NCBI RefSeq assembly: GCF_003095375.1
Contig: NZ_QEHR01000011.1
Location: 1-64,000, forward strand
Length of the DNA: 64,000 nucleotides
DNA from: Marixanthomonas spongiae
Lineage (GTDB): Bacteria; Bacteroidota; Bacteroidia; Flavobacteriales; Flavobacteriaceae
Direction: 5' to 3'
Both the position numbers and the translations under genes were made by a program. This document shows, one piece after another, positions 33,143 through 42,370 of the stretch; positions within the stretch are counted from its first letter, which is position 1; each line of letters begins with the position of its first letter. The notes under the pieces are model-generated. The model saw nothing but the letters and a program-made list of their open reading frames with translations. It made no database searches and had not been told where the DNA came from.

Positions 33143-34756
33143 TTAATATCGAACCTTGTTTTCTCTCTTCAGTTCTTTTACATGTCTTTTTTCTTCCTTT
33201 CTACGATAATGGCCGCCTAAGTGCGGGCTGTCCTGCAGTTCTTGCATACCATTAAACGGCACCACTGTTTTAACATACGTGAAAGTTTGAGCAAGGCTTT
33301 TTATTAAATTTTTATCGCCTACGGTAAGTTCAACATCATCGGTTTTAAACTGGCAAGGGTGTTCGTAACCACAAGCGTGTGTCATTTCTAAAAATTCTTT
33401 CCTGAAATTTTTAAAATAAAAGTGCGTCCGTACCGATTTGTCCTCAATGTTAATCCCCCTTTGCAGCCATTTGTTTTGAGTAGCAACGCCACTGGGGCAT
33501 TTGTTGGTATGGCATTGCTGGGCTTGGATACACCCAATAGAAAGCATGGCCTCCCGGGCCACGTTTATGCAGTCTACTCCCATGGAAAACGCCATAACCG
33601 CTCTAGCCGGAAAGCCTAATTTGCCGCTGCCAACAAAAACAATCCTGTTGCAAATTTGATGTCTTTTAAATACTTGGTACACTTGAGCAAACCCGTAAAT
33701 CCAGGGCAAGGCCACGTGGTCTGCAAAACTTGGCGGTGCGGCACCAGTACCACCTTCGCCCCCATCTATGGTTATAAAGTCTGGCCCCCTATCGGTTCGT
33801 GCCATAATATCGGCCAGTTCTTCCCAGTTCTCCATTTTCCCTACAGCAGATTTTATACCTACTGGCAGGCCTGTGGCTTCGGCAATGTCTTCCACAAAAT
33901 CAACCAATTCTTTAATACCGTTAAAGGCACTGTGCGATGGAGGGGACAACACATCTTTCCCCATAGGCACATGGCGTATTTCTGATATTTCGGCCGTGAT
34001 CTTGGCTCCAGGCAACACACCGCCTTTGCCAGGTTTCGCACCTTGCGAGAGCTTTATTTCTATAGCGCGCACTTGGGGATTGTCATTGACCAGTTTGACC
34101 ATTTTTTCCATGGAAAAGTTACCATCATCATCGCGTACCCCAAAATAACCAGTACCAAAATGAAAAACAACATCGCTACCTGTTTTGTGGTAAGGCGATA
34201 GTCCTCCTTCGCCAGTGTTGTGATAGGCGCTTGCAAAGGCGCAACCCCTGTTCAACGATTCTATTGCCCTTGCAGATAGCGAACCAAAGCTCATGGCCGA
34301 AACATTGATTACCGAAGCGGGCCGATAAGGTCTTTTCCTTCTCCCTTCGCCCATAACCTTAGCACACGGCAAAAAGTATGGGTCGCTAATGTTGGGATGC
34401 CCTTTTGGTAATTTGTATGGGAGCATGGCATTGTTCACAAAAATGTAATTGGGCTCATATATATCCCTGTCGGTACCAAAACCTTCATAATTGTTTTCGT
34501 TTTTTGCCGAGGCATAAATCCAGCCTCGTTCAATGCGGTTAAAGGGAAGTTCCTCGCGATTGTTTGCCACGATGTACTGCCTTAATTCTGGCCCAATGCT
34601 TTCCAGTAAATACCTAAAATGCCCCACGATTGGAAAGTTGTGCAGGATGGTATGCCTTTTGCTGAAAAATATGTCTTTTACGGCAACTAATACAAGTACA
34701 ATAAGCACCCAGGCCCACCAAGGAATCGATTTTATAAACTCTACTGCTGAATCCAT
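33143..34756 (-). CDS. FMN-binding glutamate synthase-like protein, membrane-anchored
   Basis: A 537-residue protein whose core is the FMN/Fe-S synthase domain of glutamate synthase large subunit. The N-terminal helix WAWVLIVLVLVAVKDIFF anchors it. FMN and barrel motifs include RPASVINVSAMSFGSLS, EIKLSQGAKPGKGGVLPG, TIDGGEGGTGAAPPSF and IVFVGSGKLGFPARAVMAF. The [3Fe-4S] cysteines are visible in CIQAQQCHTNKCPSGVATQ. The glutaminase domain is absent, so it does not use glutamine directly by itself and its electron partner is unknown. The start at 34756 (MDSAVEFIKS) is preferred; the open frame continues 19 codons upstream. Confidence 0.9.
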   Translation of the reverse strand: MDSAVEFIKSIPWWAWVLIVLVLVAVKDIFFSKRHTILHNFPIVGHFRYLLESIGPELRQYIVANNREELPFNRIERGWIYASAKNENNYEGFGTDRDIYEPNYIFVNNAMLPYKLPKGHPNISDPYFLPCAKVMGEGRRKRPYRPASVINVSAMSFGSLSARAIESLNRGCAFASAYHNTGEGGLSPYHKTGSDVVFHFGTGYFGVRDDDGNFSMEKMVKLVNDNPQVRAIEIKLSQGAKPGKGGVLPGAKITAEISEIRHVPMGKDVLSPPSHSAFNGIKELVDFVEDIAEATGLPVGIKSAVGKMENWEELADIMARTDRGPDFITIDGGEGGTGAAPPSFADHVALPWIYGFAQVYQVFKRHQICNRIVFVGSGKLGFPARAVMAFSMGVDCINVAREAMLSIGCIQAQQCHTNKCPSGVATQNKWLQRGINIEDKSVRTHFYFKNFRKEFLEMTHACGYEHPCQFKTDDVELTVGDKNLIKSLAQTFTYVKTVVPFNGMQELQDSPHLGGHYRRKEEKRHVKELKRENKVRY

Positions 34757-34953
34757 GTAAAAATGTTTAATGATAAAGGAGCTGCGCCAGAAAAAAAGCC
34801 TGTCTCCAGGCATTTTGGCAAAACTTAAAGATAGGGGTTTTCAAATAAATTACAATAGCTTATTTTGTTTATAAATTATAGGAAAAGCGCCTAAGGGTTT
34901 AATTGAATTTCAGTATTTTTCAGCTTCGGAAAATTTCAGAAAACAAACAGATT

Positions 34954-37281
34954 TTGCAAGAATACCTTCAACAGTTAAATGATGCACAGCGTGCTCCCGT
35001 TTTACAGAAAGACGGGGCTATGATCGTTATTGCCGGTGCCGGTTCAGGGAAAACCCGGGTGTTGACCTACCGCATTGCCTATTTGATGTCGCAAGGGGTG
35101 GACCCCTTCAATATCCTGGCCCTCACCTTTACCAATAAAGCCGCTAGGGAAATGAAAGGGCGTATTTCCCAGATTGTGGGCAGCAGTGAAGCGAAAAACC
35201 TTTGGATGGGCACGTTTCATAGTGTTTTTGCAAAAATTCTTCGGTTTGAGGGGCACCGCTTGGGCTACCCTTCAAATTTCACCATATACGATACCCAAGA
35301 TTCGCATAGCGTTATCCGGGCCGTTATCAAGGAAATGCAGCTCGACAAAGATGTGTATAAATACAAACAGGTGTATTCGCGTATTTCTTCGTATAAAAAC
35401 AGTTTGATAACTGTAAAGGCCTATTTTAACAATCCCGAATTAATGGAAGCCGATGCCATGGCCAAAATGCCGCGTTTGGGCGATATTTACAACAATTATG
35501 TAGAGCGGTGCTTTAAGGCCGGTGCGATGGATTTTGACGATCTCTTGCTGAAAACCAACGAACTGCTTACCCGTTTCCCCGAAGTGCTGGCACACTACCA
35601 AAACCGGTTTAGGTACATTCTGGTAGATGAGTACCAAGACACCAACCACAGCCAATATTTAATCGTAAAAGCTTTGAGCGATAGGTTTCAAAATATATGT
35701 GTGGTGGGGGACGACGCCCAGAGTATTTATGCTTTTAGGGGCGCGAACATCAACAACATCCTAAACTTCCAAAAAGATTATGATGATGTTACCGTGTATA
35801 GGTTGGAGCAAAATTACCGTTCGACCAAAAACATCGTAAACGCCGCCAATAGCATTATTGAAAAAAACAAAACACGCCTTGAAAAAATTGTTTGGACCGC
35901 TAATGACGAAGGCAACAAAATAAAGGTAAACCGTACCATGACCGATGGTGACGAAGGCCGTTTTGTGGCCAGTTCCATTTTTGAAACGGCCATGAACAAC
36001 CAATTGAACTATAGCGATTTTGCCGTGCTTTACCGTACCAATGCCCAGTCACGGGCCGTTGAAGATGCCCTGCGCAAACGGGATATTCCATACCGTATTT
36101 ATGGAGGGTTAAGTTTTTACCAACGTAAAGAAATAAAAGATGTCATCGCTTATCTACGGTTAATTTTAAACCCCAAAGATGAAGAAGCCCTAAAACGGGT
36201 GATCAATTACCCGGCACGGGGAATAGGGCAGACCACCATGGAACGGCTTACCGTTGCTGCCAATCATTACAATCGGGCCATTTTTGAAGTGATGCAAAAC
36301 CTGGACAAGATCAATTTAAAAATCAATAAAGGCACACAGGGCAAACTGGAAGATTTTGTGACCATGATCAAGAGTTTTCAAATTTTGAACAAAAACCAGA
36401 ACGCCTTTCAGGTGGCAGAGCATGTGGCCAAAAAAACAGGCTTGCTCCAAGAGCTTAAAAAAGACGGAACACCAGAAGGTATTGCCCGAATTGAAAATAT
36501 TGAAGAATTGCTCAACGGGATGCGCGATTTTGTTGAAGAACAAAAAGAACTGGCCGATACCACAGGTTCCTTGGCCGAATTTTTAGAAGACGTAGCCTTG
36601 GCGACCGATTTGGACAACGAGAAAGGCGACGATAACAAAGTGGCACTGATGACCGTACATTTGGCAAAGGGCTTGGAATTTCCCTATGTGTATATCGTTG
36701 GTATGGAAGAAGACCTCTTTCCCAGCGGCATGAACATGAACAGCCGTGCCGAACTGGAAGAAGAACGCCGTTTGTTTTATGTAGCCTTGACCAGGGCTGA
36801 AAAACAAGCCTATTTAACCTACACCCAGTCCCGTTATCGTTGGGGAAAATTGATCGATGCCGAACCCAGCCGGTTTATTGAAGAAATTGAAGAAAGTTTT
36901 TTGGAATACCTGACCCCAAAAACTGAAAATCGCTTCAAACCCCTTATTGATGCGGATATTTTTGATGAAGTGGACAAAAGCAAACTGCGGTTGAAAAAAC
37001 CAAAAGCAGGAACGCCACCAAAAAAAAACGGTCCCACGGAAGCCCAATTGCGAAAACTGCGGAGGTTAAAACCGGTTTCCAGCGACACCAATAAAAATTT
37101 TGACCCAAAAGCTGCAAACCTGGATGTTGGCACAAAAGTAGAACATGTGCGCTTCGGAAAAGGGAAAATACTTTCTATTGAAGGAAAAGGCGCCGATACC
37201 AAAGCCGAAATCCAGTTTGACAACGGTGGCCTCAAAAAGCTACTGCTGCGTTTTGCCAAACTGGAAGTGCTTTCTTCCTAA
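34954..37281 (+). CDS. ATP-dependent helicase UvrD/PcrA
   Basis: A superfamily-1 helicase of about 775 residues for DNA repair and replication. Motifs in order: VIAGAGSGKTRVL (Walker A), ILALTFTNKAAREM, LVDEYQDTN (Walker B), VGDDAQSIYAFRGA, LEQNYRST, VALMTVHLAKGLEFPYVYI and FYVALTRAE. The C-terminal part has the PcrA-like Tudor segment (VGTKVEHVRFGKGKILSI). No ATG lies near the expected N-terminus; TTG at 34954 gives LQEYLQQLNDAQRAPVL, the usual PcrA start, whereas the open frame extends to a TTG at 34903. The neighbour at 33143 is divergent. Confidence 0.95.
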   Translation: MQEYLQQLNDAQRAPVLQKDGAMIVIAGAGSGKTRVLTYRIAYLMSQGVDPFNILALTFTNKAAREMKGRISQIVGSSEAKNLWMGTFHSVFAKILRFEGHRLGYPSNFTIYDTQDSHSVIRAVIKEMQLDKDVYKYKQVYSRISSYKNSLITVKAYFNNPELMEADAMAKMPRLGDIYNNYVERCFKAGAMDFDDLLLKTNELLTRFPEVLAHYQNRFRYILVDEYQDTNHSQYLIVKALSDRFQNICVVGDDAQSIYAFRGANINNILNFQKDYDDVTVYRLEQNYRSTKNIVNAANSIIEKNKTRLEKIVWTANDEGNKIKVNRTMTDGDEGRFVASSIFETAMNNQLNYSDFAVLYRTNAQSRAVEDALRKRDIPYRIYGGLSFYQRKEIKDVIAYLRLILNPKDEEALKRVINYPARGIGQTTMERLTVAANHYNRAIFEVMQNLDKINLKINKGTQGKLEDFVTMIKSFQILNKNQNAFQVAEHVAKKTGLLQELKKDGTPEGIARIENIEELLNGMRDFVEEQKELADTTGSLAEFLEDVALATDLDNEKGDDNKVALMTVHLAKGLEFPYVYIVGMEEDLFPSGMNMNSRAELEEERRLFYVALTRAEKQAYLTYTQSRYRWGKLIDAEPSRFIEEIEESFLEYLTPKTENRFKPLIDADIFDEVDKSKLRLKKPKAGTPPKKNGPTEAQLRKLRRLKPVSSDTNKNFDPKAANLDVGTKVEHVRFGKGKILSIEGKGADTKAEIQFDNGGLKKLLLRFAKLEVLSS

Positions 37282-37350
37282 TGAACACGTGATTAGAAAC
37301 GATGGTGTTTTTTCTCAAATATGAGTCTGTCAATCAAAATTATAAGGTGC

Positions 37351-38232
37351 TTACTCCGCCACGGGAAGGTGGTCGTTTATAAAAGAAGTGAGTTGCAGTT
37401 GCAAGTCTAAGTTTGAGGCTTCATCCCAGTTGCCATGGCCGCCGGTATAAACGATAAAGCTGTGCGTAATGCCGTTGCTGGAGAGGTTTTCCTGCAAGGT
37501 TTCTCCATTGGTTAATGGCACCAAAGGATCTTCATTTCCATAAAAAAGTAGGGTTGGACTGCTGCTTTCGGTTACTTGCAAAGCAGGGCTAATAAGTTGG
37601 GCAATGTTGCTGTTTTCGGGATATGCGGTTTCATCGACCAAAGCGTTGAGCAAGAATTGGAAATTAGCATTTTCAGTATAAAAAGGATCGGTAAAATCGG
37701 TCGGTCCCACAATGTCGCACACCATTTTTACTTGGTCTTCGGTATCATATACATAATCGTATTGCAATGCAATGTGGGCGCCGGCACTGACGCCAATAAG
37801 GCCAAATTCCGGTGCTATCTGGAGAGATTCGCTTTCTCTGGTCAATTTATTGATGGCTCGCCCCAAATCTAAAAACTGATTGGGAAATGCAGGCACGGTG
37901 GGCACTTGGGCCAACACGTAATTTAGGTTTACAATAGCGTGGTTGGGGTGTTTTTCTTTCAACAGCGGAACATAAACCTCCATACTGGACTTGTCGCCCT
38001 GTATCCAGCCGCCGCCGTGTATGAGGATGATGACCTTTGTTTTTTCTGAAGAACGTCCTCCGGGAAGGTACAGATCGTAAGTTTGTTGTGGGTTTTCACC
38101 GTAAGAAACATCCAGTTGCGTTACTTCGGCCAAGGGCTGTTCAATCACAATAGGTGGTTTGTTGTCTTCACTACAGGCAATAAAGAACAAGCTTAGGGTA
38201 AGAATTACAATGGAGGGAAAACTTTTGTTCAT
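37351..38232 (-). CDS. Alpha/beta hydrolase lipoprotein (BD-FAE/esterase-like)
   Basis: A 293-residue lipoprotein esterase; the lipobox is FFIAC (Cys20). Motifs are VILIHGGGWIQGDKSS (oxyanion), IGVSAGAHIALQY (nucleophile Ser) and YGNEDPLVPLTNG with GGHGNW near the end for the catalytic Asp and His. This is the esterase_lipase/BD-FAE type, which hydrolyses small esters or feruloyl-type side groups. Substrate unknown. Single-gene unit. Confidence 0.85.
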   Translation of the reverse strand: MNKSFPSIVILTLSLFFIACSEDNKPPIVIEQPLAEVTQLDVSYGENPQQTYDLYLPGGRSSEKTKVIILIHGGGWIQGDKSSMEVYVPLLKEKHPNHAIVNLNYVLAQVPTVPAFPNQFLDLGRAINKLTRESESLQIAPEFGLIGVSAGAHIALQYDYVYDTEDQVKMVCDIVGPTDFTDPFYTENANFQFLLNALVDETAYPENSNIAQLISPALQVTESSSPTLLFYGNEDPLVPLTNGETLQENLSSNGITHSFIVYTGGHGNWDEASNLDLQLQLTSFINDHLPVAE

Positions 38233-38386
38233 GGAAAGGTGATTATTTTGTGGTGATACAACGTTTAATTGTTTCAGAGATTGCCCAGAATGTTTTTTAT
38301 TCTTTTTTCCGAAGGGATTTTTCAGAATATTTTGAAAATATGAAAGAATACAACTATCTTTAAAAACACCCTAAAAAAATGTTGTT

Positions 38387-39004
38387 ATGGCACAGTACAT
38401 TAAACTTTACGAAGAAAACCCCAGTCCAAAGGAAATTAAAAAAGTTGTGAAAATAATCAAGGACGGCGGCTTGGTGATCTATCCCAGCGATACGGTTTAC
38501 GCCTTGGGTTGCGATATTACCAATAACCGGGCACTGGAACGTGTGGCACAGCTGAAAGGGGTAAAGCTGGAAAAAGCAAATTTTTCATTTGTTTGTGAAG
38601 ATTTGAGCAACCTTTCAGATTACGTAAGGCAAATCAATACTTCTACTTTCAAGATTTTAAAGCGCGCTTTGCCGGGGCCTTATACCTTTATTTTGCCCGG
38701 AAACAACAATTTGCCCACCGTTTTCAAAAAGAAAAAGGAAGTGGGCATCCGGGTGCCTGACAACAATATAACCCGGGCCATAGTTCGGGAATTGGGCAAT
38801 CCCATTGTTTCTACATCCATTAAAGATGATGATGAAGTGATCGAGTACACCACAGACCCTGAGCTTATTTTTGAAAAATGGGAAAAACTGGTCGATGTGG
38901 TGGTCGATGGCGGTTATGGCGATAACGTGCCTTCCACAGTCATCGATTTAACAGGGGACGAGCCGCTATTGATACGCGAAGGCAAGGGGAGCCTGAAAAT
39001 TTAG
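38387..39004 (+). CDS. YciO-type Sua5/YrdC domain protein
   Basis: A 205-residue protein of the YrdC fold, which makes threonylcarbamoyl-AMP for tRNA t6A. Conserved blocks are KDGGLVIYPSDTVYALGCDIT, LKGVKLEKANFSFVCEDLSNLSDYVR, ALPGPYTFILPG and VGIRVPDN. The lysine-rich KxRxxxKP signature of TsaC is replaced by KGVKLEKANF, which is the pattern of the YciO branch; YciO in Escherichia coli has weak or no TsaC activity in some studies. A separate TsaC may exist elsewhere. TATCTTTA at about 38352-38359 may be its -7 element. Convergent with the NTF2 gene; stops overlap by four bases. Confidence 0.85.
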   Translation: MAQYIKLYEENPSPKEIKKVVKIIKDGGLVIYPSDTVYALGCDITNNRALERVAQLKGVKLEKANFSFVCEDLSNLSDYVRQINTSTFKILKRALPGPYTFILPGNNNLPTVFKKKKEVGIRVPDNNITRAIVRELGNPIVSTSIKDDDEVIEYTTDPELIFEKWEKLVDVVVDGGYGDNVPSTVIDLTGDEPLLIREGKGSLKI

Positions 39005-39837
39005 CGGTCTTTCAATAAGTGTTTTAACCCCATAAAGATGCTTTGCTCTGCGGCGTTGTACTCGCCATCTAATAAGAACAGTTCTTTAATGCGTTTAAAA
39101 AGGCGATCTATTTCTTTTTTAGAGTAGTTGTACTTTTCTATGGTATATTCAATTTTTTGAATGCATTCATAATCGGTGTCCTCTTCAAACTCTTTGCGTA
39201 TTTTTTCATAATCGGCTTCGCTAACCTTCGATTTTATGTAATCCACTTCTTCTTGGGTTTTAATAAAATCTGCGTGGGCACAGTATAACAGGATATATGC
39301 TTTTAATTCTTCTCGGGTCCAGTTGGTTGTAATTGGTTCCATTTTTTTATGTTTTAGTGTTTTTTCTTCAAATTCTGTAAGTCGTATATTGGTCTGTTTG
39401 TTGAGTTTTTTCTTGAAAAAAGCGGTCCATCCCAACAAAAACCCCTTGACGCCCATTGCTTGTTTAGACCATTTGTACAGGTTGAAACGGTCTAAGTGAT
39501 TGATGATCTTACCATCCTTGAATTCAAATTTTGCATTGATGACGTTATGGACCTTCCTCTTTTTTTTCCCGAACGTATAATACGCTTCCCAGCGGGCGGT
39601 TCCTCTTTCGGGCTCGTATGCTATATTGGTTGTTTTTATCTTAAAATCCTTTCCTTGCTGCGAACTGCAAAGCATACGCCACATATTTTTTGCTTTTTCG
39701 CCTCGCAATATCCCAAAAGCGGGATCTTCAAAAGTTACATCGTCGTGGTAGGTCTCCACCATGCGTTCGGCATCTAAATGCTCGAAAGCCCGATAAAACT
39801 TTTCAATGATATTTTCTTCGCCTTTCATTACTATCAC
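39001..39837 (-). CDS. NTF2-like/TerB-like fusion protein
   Basis: A 278-residue soluble protein made of two parts. Residues 1-150 are a SnoaL/NTF2-like fold: FYRAFEHLDAERMVETYHDDVTFEDPAFGILRG, then FEFKDGKIINHLDRFNLYKW. Residues 166-278 begin with an internal Met (MEPITTNWTREELKAYILLYC) and form a helical TerB-like domain ending GEYNAAEQSIFMGLKHLL, which in many relatives is encoded by a separate gene. Deleting one A from the six-A run at 39360-39365 would produce a TAA stop 17 bases before that internal ATG, so a fusion by indel is suspected. Function unknown. Confidence 0.75.
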   Translation of the reverse strand: MIVMKGEENIIEKFYRAFEHLDAERMVETYHDDVTFEDPAFGILRGEKAKNMWRMLCSSQQGKDFKIKTTNIAYEPERGTARWEAYYTFGKKKRKVHNVINAKFEFKDGKIINHLDRFNLYKWSKQAMGVKGFLLGWTAFFKKKLNKQTNIRLTEFEEKTLKHKKMEPITTNWTREELKAYILLYCAHADFIKTQEEVDYIKSKVSEADYEKIRKEFEEDTDYECIQKIEYTIEKYNYSKKEIDRLFKRIKELFLLDGEYNAAEQSIFMGLKHLLKDR

Positions 39838-39850
39838 TAATGTAGCTAAA

Positions 39851-39875
39851 AAAACCCGGCTGTTTGCCGGGTTTT
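39851..39875 (-). terminator. Rho-independent terminator after ompA
   Basis: AAAACCCGGC (39851-39860) pairs perfectly with GCCGGGTTTT (39866-39875) around TGTTT. Read on the minus strand it is followed by seven T and lies 26 bases beyond the OmpA stop. Confidence 0.9.
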
Positions 39876-39900
39876 GAATTATTTTAAGATTTTAAAAACC

Positions 39901-40761
39901 TTAGTTTATTTTAGGGTCTTTCAATCCGTCTTCGATCATGTTGTAAAATTGATCGATTTTTGGCAATACGACAATGCGCGTTCTACGGTTTTTGGCTTTT
40001 CCTGCTGCAGTATCATTGCCTGCCACGGGAACGTACTCGCTGCGCCCACCGGCCGTCATACGTGCAGGGGCTACGCCAAAGTCGTCTTGAAGCGTTCTAA
40101 CTACAGCTGTTGCTCGAAGCACACTTAAATCCCAGTTGTCTTTAATACAACCTGTATTAATTGGGTCGGTATCGGTGTGGCCTTCCACCAAGAATTCGAA
40201 ATCTGGTTTGTTTTTAACCACGGTAGCTACCTTGCCTAAAACCTCTCGGGCTTTTCTTGTAATTTGATAACTTCCGCTACGGAATAATAGTTTATCTGAA
40301 ATGTTCACGTAAACAACACCTTTTTCTACGCTTATTTCAATATCCTCGTCATCCAAATTTCCAAGGGCACCTTTTAAACTTTGTACCAATGCCAAATTCA
40401 CCGAATCACGGCGGGTAACGGCATCTTGCAATTTGCGGATGGTCAAGTCTTTTTCTTTAAGGCTTTCTAACGATTTTTCTAAGTTTTCAGCACCTTTTTT
40501 GGTAAGGTCTGTAAAATCTCCAATCTGCCGTATCAAATCTTTATTGGTGGCATTTAATGAAGCAACTTGACTTTTCAACGATTGGTTTGAAGCTTCCAAT
40601 CCTGATTTTTCTGAAAGGCAATCGTTTAGCTTAACGGTTGCAGTGTTCAATAGGTCTTGTGTTTTTTCTTGCTTGTCCTTTAAATCAGCGTATTTTTTTT
40701 TGGAAACGCATGATGTGAACAAAAGTCCAGAGCAAACAGCCAGAATCAATATTTTTTTCAT
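39901..40761 (-). CDS. OmpA family outer-membrane lipoprotein
   Basis: A 286-residue protein tethering the outer membrane to peptidoglycan. MKKILILAVCSGLLFTSC is a lipoprotein signal. Residues 25-135 are a coiled coil (DKQEKTQDLLNTATVKLNDCLSEK, then SLKEKDLTIRKLQDA). The C-terminal OmpA/MotB domain has LFRSGSYQITRKAREVLGKVA, FLVEGHTDTDPI, LRATAVVRTLQ and GRSEYVPVAGNDTAAGKAKNRRTRIV; the binding residues for diaminopimelate (Asp, Arg) are in place. The ATG at 40761 is used since the open frame beyond gives no signal peptide. Confidence 0.94.
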   Translation of the reverse strand: MKKILILAVCSGLLFTSCVSKKKYADLKDKQEKTQDLLNTATVKLNDCLSEKSGLEASNQSLKSQVASLNATNKDLIRQIGDFTDLTKKGAENLEKSLESLKEKDLTIRKLQDAVTRRDSVNLALVQSLKGALGNLDDEDIEISVEKGVVYVNISDKLLFRSGSYQITRKAREVLGKVATVVKNKPDFEFLVEGHTDTDPINTGCIKDNWDLSVLRATAVVRTLQDDFGVAPARMTAGGRSEYVPVAGNDTAAGKAKNRRTRIVVLPKIDQFYNMIEDGLKDPKIN

Positions 40762-40842
40762 AATTAGTTTATTTAATTTAATATCCAAAATTATCAAATA
40801 GAACAGGAGGTGGCTAACGATTAACAATACTTTAAGTAAAAT

Positions 40843-41838
40843 TTACCAGAGGTCGTTAAATCGGTGTTTGTTTTGAATGAAATACGCCCAAACAATCGAT
40901 TTTTTGGTGTAATACTTAAATTTTGAAGCCTGTAACCTTCTCTTTTTCAGAAATATATAAAAAAGGCTATAAAAACTAAAATGCGCTCTCAAAATGGCGC
41001 TAATATGTTTGAATTTCCCTTGCGTTAAAAACTGGATTGCCGCCACCCCGTCCAGCAACATGCGTGTTAAAATCAAGAAATAAGCGCGTCCGCCTTTTAC
41101 GTTTTTTAGAAGCAGGAGTAGGGTGTTTCTGAAATTGAAGAATGTTTTTTTGGGGTTTGCCGTTGCCAAGGTCGCCCCGCCCACGTGATACACTTTTGAA
41201 GCTCCAATGTATTTTACTGTTCCGCCTATGGTCTGTAATCGCCAACATAGGTCGATTTCTTCTTGATGCGCAAAAAAGTCTTCATCAAATCCGCCTACAT
41301 TTTCAAAAGCGGTTTTTTTTAAGAATAAACAGGCCCCACTGGCCCAAAAAATAGGAACCGTGTCATTATACTGGCCGGTATCTTTTTCAAGGGTATTAAA
41401 AATACGTCCACGGCAAAAAGGATATCCCAACGCATCGATATAGCCGCCGGCCGCACCTGCATACTCAAACAGGTTTCTATTATTGTAGTCGCGTATTTTG
41501 GGCTGGGCAGCTACCAAGTTGGGGTCGTCTTTAAAAGCTTGAAGCACGGGAGATAGCCAGTTGTGGGTTACTTCCACGTCGCTGTTGAGCAAAACAAATA
41601 GGTCTTCTTGCAGGTTTTTGAGGGCTTCATTGTAACCTTTGGCATAGCCGGCATTGGTTTTGTTTTGTATGATCTTTACCTGCGGAAATTGTTGCTTTAC
41701 AAAAGCAACCGAATCATCAGTGGAGGCATTATCGGCTACATAAACCGTTGCTTCTTTGGAAAATGCAATTACCGATGGCAAAAAGGTTTCCAGCAATTGT
41801 TTTCCGTTCCAGTTTAGTATAACTACGGCTGTTTTCAC
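40843..41838 (-). CDS. Family 2 glycosyltransferase
   Basis: A 331-residue glycosyltransferase. The GT-A fold is marked by VVILNWNGKQLLETFLPSV, ADNASTDDSV and the metal-site NSDVE; FWASGACLFLKKTAFENVGGFDEDFF is the acceptor-side motif of rhamnosyl-type enzymes. The C-terminal part has a membrane-associated hydrophobic stretch (YFLILTRMLLDGVAAIQF). It probably transfers a sugar onto cell-surface glycan or lipid. No other glycan gene is adjacent. Confidence 0.92.
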   Translation of the reverse strand: MKTAVVILNWNGKQLLETFLPSVIAFSKEATVYVADNASTDDSVAFVKQQFPQVKIIQNKTNAGYAKGYNEALKNLQEDLFVLLNSDVEVTHNWLSPVLQAFKDDPNLVAAQPKIRDYNNRNLFEYAGAAGGYIDALGYPFCRGRIFNTLEKDTGQYNDTVPIFWASGACLFLKKTAFENVGGFDEDFFAHQEEIDLCWRLQTIGGTVKYIGASKVYHVGGATLATANPKKTFFNFRNTLLLLLKNVKGGRAYFLILTRMLLDGVAAIQFLTQGKFKHISAILRAHFSFYSLFYIFLKKRRLQASKFKYYTKKSIVWAYFIQNKHRFNDLW

Positions 41839-41873
41839 GGTTGCAAAATAATGAAAATTAGGTTGAAAAAAAT

Positions 41874-41903
41874 AAAACCGTCCCTTTTTGCAGGGACGGT
41901 TTT
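41874..41903 (-). terminator. Rho-independent terminator after DUF3276 gene
   Basis: AAAACCGTCCC (41874-41884) pairs with GGGACGGTTTT (41893-41903) around an eight-base loop; minus-strand reading ends in a T-rich tract. Confidence 0.9.
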
Positions 41904-41931
41904 CAACTTTTTTAGGTAATCTTGGTCTTGT

Positions 41932-42306
41932 TTATATGTCGTCGAAATTTACATCGGTAAAGTCTGATGTTGCAGCATCTGTGTCACTAACGGCATTGTT
42001 TTCTTCTTTTTTATAATTTTTTTGGTGCCGTTCGCTAATCACTTCTTCGCCTTTTTCATCAATGATAAAATCGGTCATTGCTTCAAGGTTGTCCCTAAAA
42101 TCTTGAAAATCCTCTTTGTACAAATAGATTTTGTGTTTCTTATAATGGTAGGATCCATCATCGTTTGTAAACTTTTTGCTTTCAGTGATCGTAAGGTAGT
42201 AATCTCCAGCCTTGGTAGCTCTTACGTCAAAAAAATAGGTGCGTCTTCCCGCACGCATCACTTTAGATTGTATTTCTTCTTGCTCCATCGTATGCTGTTC
42301 GCTCAT
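41932..42306 (-). CDS. PUR-alpha-like DNA/RNA-binding protein (DUF3276)
   Basis: A 124-residue protein of the PUR family found throughout Bacteroidota. The core KVMRAGRRTYFFDVRATKAGDYYLTITESKK and YHYKKHKIYLYKEDFQDFRDNLEAMTDFI is a single PUR repeat that dimerises to bind single-stranded nucleic acid. The tail is acidic and Asp-rich, possibly autoinhibitory. Cytoplasmic. Own terminator present. Confidence 0.9.
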   Translation of the reverse strand: MSEQHTMEQEEIQSKVMRAGRRTYFFDVRATKAGDYYLTITESKKFTNDDGSYHYKKHKIYLYKEDFQDFRDNLEAMTDFIIDEKGEEVISERHQKNYKKEENNAVSDTDAATSDFTDVNFDDI

Positions 42307-42370
42307 TGGTTTTAGGATTTGTTAAGTTTTTCCAAAAATCCAAAAAAAATAGAAATATGGCAAGTAATCA

